DNA of 45,790 nucleotides from an uncultured Eubacteriales bacterium (GTDB taxonomy: Bacteria > Bacillota > Clostridia > Oscillospirales > Oscillospiraceae). Where the stretch lies: positions 1-45,790 of the forward strand of contig UQSF01000016.1 of the NCBI GenBank assembly GCA_900543625.1. The letters run 5' to 3'. The number at the start of each line of letters is the position of its first letter. Within the stretch, counting starts at the first letter, position 1. This document shows, piece by piece, positions 44,335 to 45,790 of this stretch. Both the position numbers and the translations under genes were made by a program. Under the pieces are notes generated by a model. That model saw only the letters and a list, made by a program, of their open reading frames with translations, had not been told where the DNA came from and did not search any database.

Positions 44335-45468
44335 TTACATAAACTGCAGGATGACCGTCAGCGCGACCGTGACCACGCCTGCGATCGCACCGAACGTGCC
44401 CCAATAGCGGCCGCGGTCGGTCGGCAGGTCGCCGACGAGCTTGCCGGTCTGTCCGTTCATGGCGAAGAGGAAGCTTTCGCCGTTCCACTTCGTGCTCAGC
44501 ATCCACACCGGCAGCAGGGCGTAGTGCACCTTGCCGCGGTGCAGGCGGATGTCCGTGCGGTCGGTCACGCACGTGCCGTAGCCGGTCACGGTCTCGCGCA
44601 GGGCGTTTTCGAGCGTCTCTCTGCTGCGGCGGTCGGCGCGGGCGCGGCTGTCGTCCACGGTGACGTCGTACTTGTCGGCCAGATAGCCGGGCAGGTACGC
44701 CGTGGAAAACGGCTGCATCTGCGTGTAGTCAAACGGCTCGATGGAGTCCATGTGGTCGTCGGGCATCTTGCTCGAGGCGTCCACCGGGATCTTCTCGAAC
44801 GCGATCGAGCCGCCGCGGTGCACGTCGTAATGGTCGGTCTCGGTGACCTCGTAGTCGTCGTCCTTATAGGTGCGGGAGTTGGCGGCCTTGTAGTCGACCT
44901 CGCCCTCCGCGCCGCCGTCAAACAGCCAGAACGGGACATACACGCCCTGGATCTCCTCGATGTGGTTGCCGGCCGTGAACGAGCGCGGCAGGAAGGGCTT
45001 GCCCCGGTAGTGTGCGCGCAGCGCACGCACCGCGTCGTCCTTCGTCATCTTGAACGGGAGCACGAACTCCGGCTTGAGCGCGCCGGAAAACTGCCCCGGC
45101 ACGACCGTCGGGTTGCCGCAGTAGGGGCAGGAGGTGGCGGCGGTGGTCTCGTCGCAGATCAGCTCCGCGCCGCACGACGGGCAGCCGTAGACCCGCAGAC
45201 CGTCGGCGTCCGCGCCCCAGTCGCTGCTGAGGCCGGAGGTGTCCCAGCCGCCGTCGTCGGCGGCGTCCGCCTTCGCCGCCTCCGCCTTTGCGTCGGCCGC
45301 CTCCTTGGCAGCGGCGGCCTCGGCCTCCTTTTGCGCATAGAGCGCCTCGATCTCCGCGACGTCATACGCAGAGCCGCAGTAGTCACAGGTGAGCTTGCCG
45401 GTCTCGGCCGAAAAATGCAGGGGGCCGGTACAGGCCGGACACTGATAGTTGGTTACCTGGGTGGGCAT
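44335..45468 (-). CDS. TFIIB-type zinc-ribbon membrane protein (YdjG-like)
   Basis: A 377-residue protein. The N-terminus has a zinc ribbon C-P-A-C...C-D-Y-C (10-31), an Ala/Glu/Lys-rich coiled coil (about 42-70) and a second ribbon C-P-S-C...C-P-Y-C (about 95-117). A central beta-rich region (about 130-340) and a C-terminal transmembrane helix (about 354-375) follow. It matches the family that includes B. subtilis YdjG, which has double zinc-ribbons and partners with YdjH and the SPFH protein YdjI. Upstream lies the end of a zinc-ribbon-tailed gene (24 bp gap), downstream the TPM gene. Confidence 0.83.
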   Translation of the reverse strand: MPTQVTNYQCPACTGPLHFSAETGKLTCDYCGSAYDVAEIEALYAQKEAEAAAAKEAADAKAEAAKADAADDGGWDTSGLSSDWGADADGLRVYGCPSCGAELICDETTAATSCPYCGNPTVVPGQFSGALKPEFVLPFKMTKDDAVRALRAHYRGKPFLPRSFTAGNHIEEIQGVYVPFWLFDGGAEGEVDYKAANSRTYKDDDYEVTETDHYDVHRGGSIAFEKIPVDASSKMPDDHMDSIEPFDYTQMQPFSTAYLPGYLADKYDVTVDDSRARADRRSRETLENALRETVTGYGTCVTDRTDIRLHRGKVHYALLPVWMLSTKWNGESFLFAMNGQTGKLVGDLPTDRGRYWGTFGAIAGVVTVALTVILQFM

Positions 45469-45492
45469 GTGCGCGCCTCCTTTCGTTGTGGG

Positions 45493-45790
45493 TCAGGAAA
45501 CGGTGTCGCCGTCGTTGAACGGGTCGCCGCACTCGGGGCAGAACTTCGGCGGGTTGGTCGGGTCCTCCGGCTCCCAGCCGCACTTGTCGCATTTGAATTT
45601 CTTCACGGCGGCCGGGCGCGGTTTGCCGCACTCGGCGCAGAATTTGCCCTTGTTCACCGCGCCGCACGTGCACGTCCAGCTCTCGTCCGCGGGCTTGGGC
45701 TGGCCGCAGTTGCCGCAGAACTTGCCGGTGTTGCCGGTCTGGCCGCAGGCGCACGTCCAGCCGTCGGCCGCCGGCGCTGCCGCCGGGGCG
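45493..45790 (-). CDS. C-terminal fragment of a zinc-ribbon-tailed protein, probably SPFH-domain (YdjI-like)
   Basis: Only the last 98 residues are in the window; the frame is open to the edge. They hold three successive paired-Cys ribbons: C-A-C-G...C-G-N-C-G, C-T-C-G...C-A-E-C-G and C-D-K-C-G...C-P-E-C-G, separated by Pro/Lys linkers, ending G-D-T-V-S. SPFH proteins found with TFIIB-ribbon and TPM genes end in just such ribbons, so I infer the missing N-terminus is an SPFH/band-7 domain. It is the first known gene of the operon; the Ala/Pro-rich start is a linker. The domain itself is not visible here. Confidence 0.55.
   Translation of the reverse strand, partial: APAAAPAADGWTCACGQTGNTGKFCGNCGQPKPADESWTCTCGAVNKGKFCAECGKPRPAAVKKFKCDKCGWEPEDPTNPPKFCPECGDPFNDGDTVS

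Overview
The window looks like chromosomal DNA of a GC-rich, spore-forming, anaerobic member of the Clostridia, most probably family Oscillospiraceae. This placement is inferred from gene content and style: a dgt-dnaG-rpoD operon, an HrcA/CIRCE-controlled hrcA-grpE-dnaK-dnaJ operon, SpoIVB, an hprK-murB-rapZ-whiA-dnaE operon, a Feo operon with a FeoB-associated Cys-rich peptide, a TAXI-type TRAP transporter and SLH surface proteins. Nearly all DNA is coding. Transcription units are short and separated by clear rho-independent terminators. No tRNA, rRNA, CRISPR, phage or insertion sequence was recognised.

Layout. 1-12255 (+): the 3' end of folD, a P-type cation ATPase, dgt-dnaG-rpoD, and the heat-shock operon behind a sigma-A promoter that overlaps two tandem CIRCE-like operators. 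12256-12548: a hairpin-rich non-coding stretch. 12549-13553 (-): spoIVB. 13717-14997 (+): a leaderless peptidoglycan-binding/LysM/M14 carboxypeptidase. 15139-18976 (-): a lipoprotein and a TRAP transporter made of a fused permease and a TAXI solute-binding protein. 19250-29148 (-): two coupled CNNM/CorC-type membrane proteins, then (upstream) dnaE, whiA, rapZ, murB and hprK. 29409-31448 (+): rpmB and an MFS transporter. 31508-35835 (-): a DUF1002 protein, then the feoA-feoA-feoB-FeoB-associated operon. 36059-40936 (+): a DtxR-family regulator, a MerR-family regulator with a TraX-like membrane protein, and a HAD-GNAT-MATE cluster. 41071-45790 (-): the end of a zinc-ribbon-tailed protein, a zinc-ribbon/membrane protein, a TPM-domain protein (together resembling the Bacillus YdjI/YdjG/YdjH module) and an LRR/SLH surface protein.

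The most unusual observation is the TRAP solute-binding protein at 17969-18976. The segment that ends ordinary TAXI proteins (a V-G-A-V-V-I-A-R strand followed by a Y-H-P-G-A-A-K-Y-F region) sits directly after the lipoprotein signal. The usual amino-terminal part (F-G-T-G-G-D-T-G-T-Y-Y) follows a Gly/Ala-rich linker, and the protein stops at A-G-T-Y, where the displaced segment would normally start. This reads as a circular permutation of an otherwise intact binding protein.

Other points of interest are an array of GGTTA-N8-TAACC operators between the divergent feo and DtxR-family genes, a mixed-type metal site in that regulator, a roughly 120-residue acidic insertion in FeoB, a 19-bp-spacer MerR-type promoter, and the absence of yvcK between rapZ and whiA.
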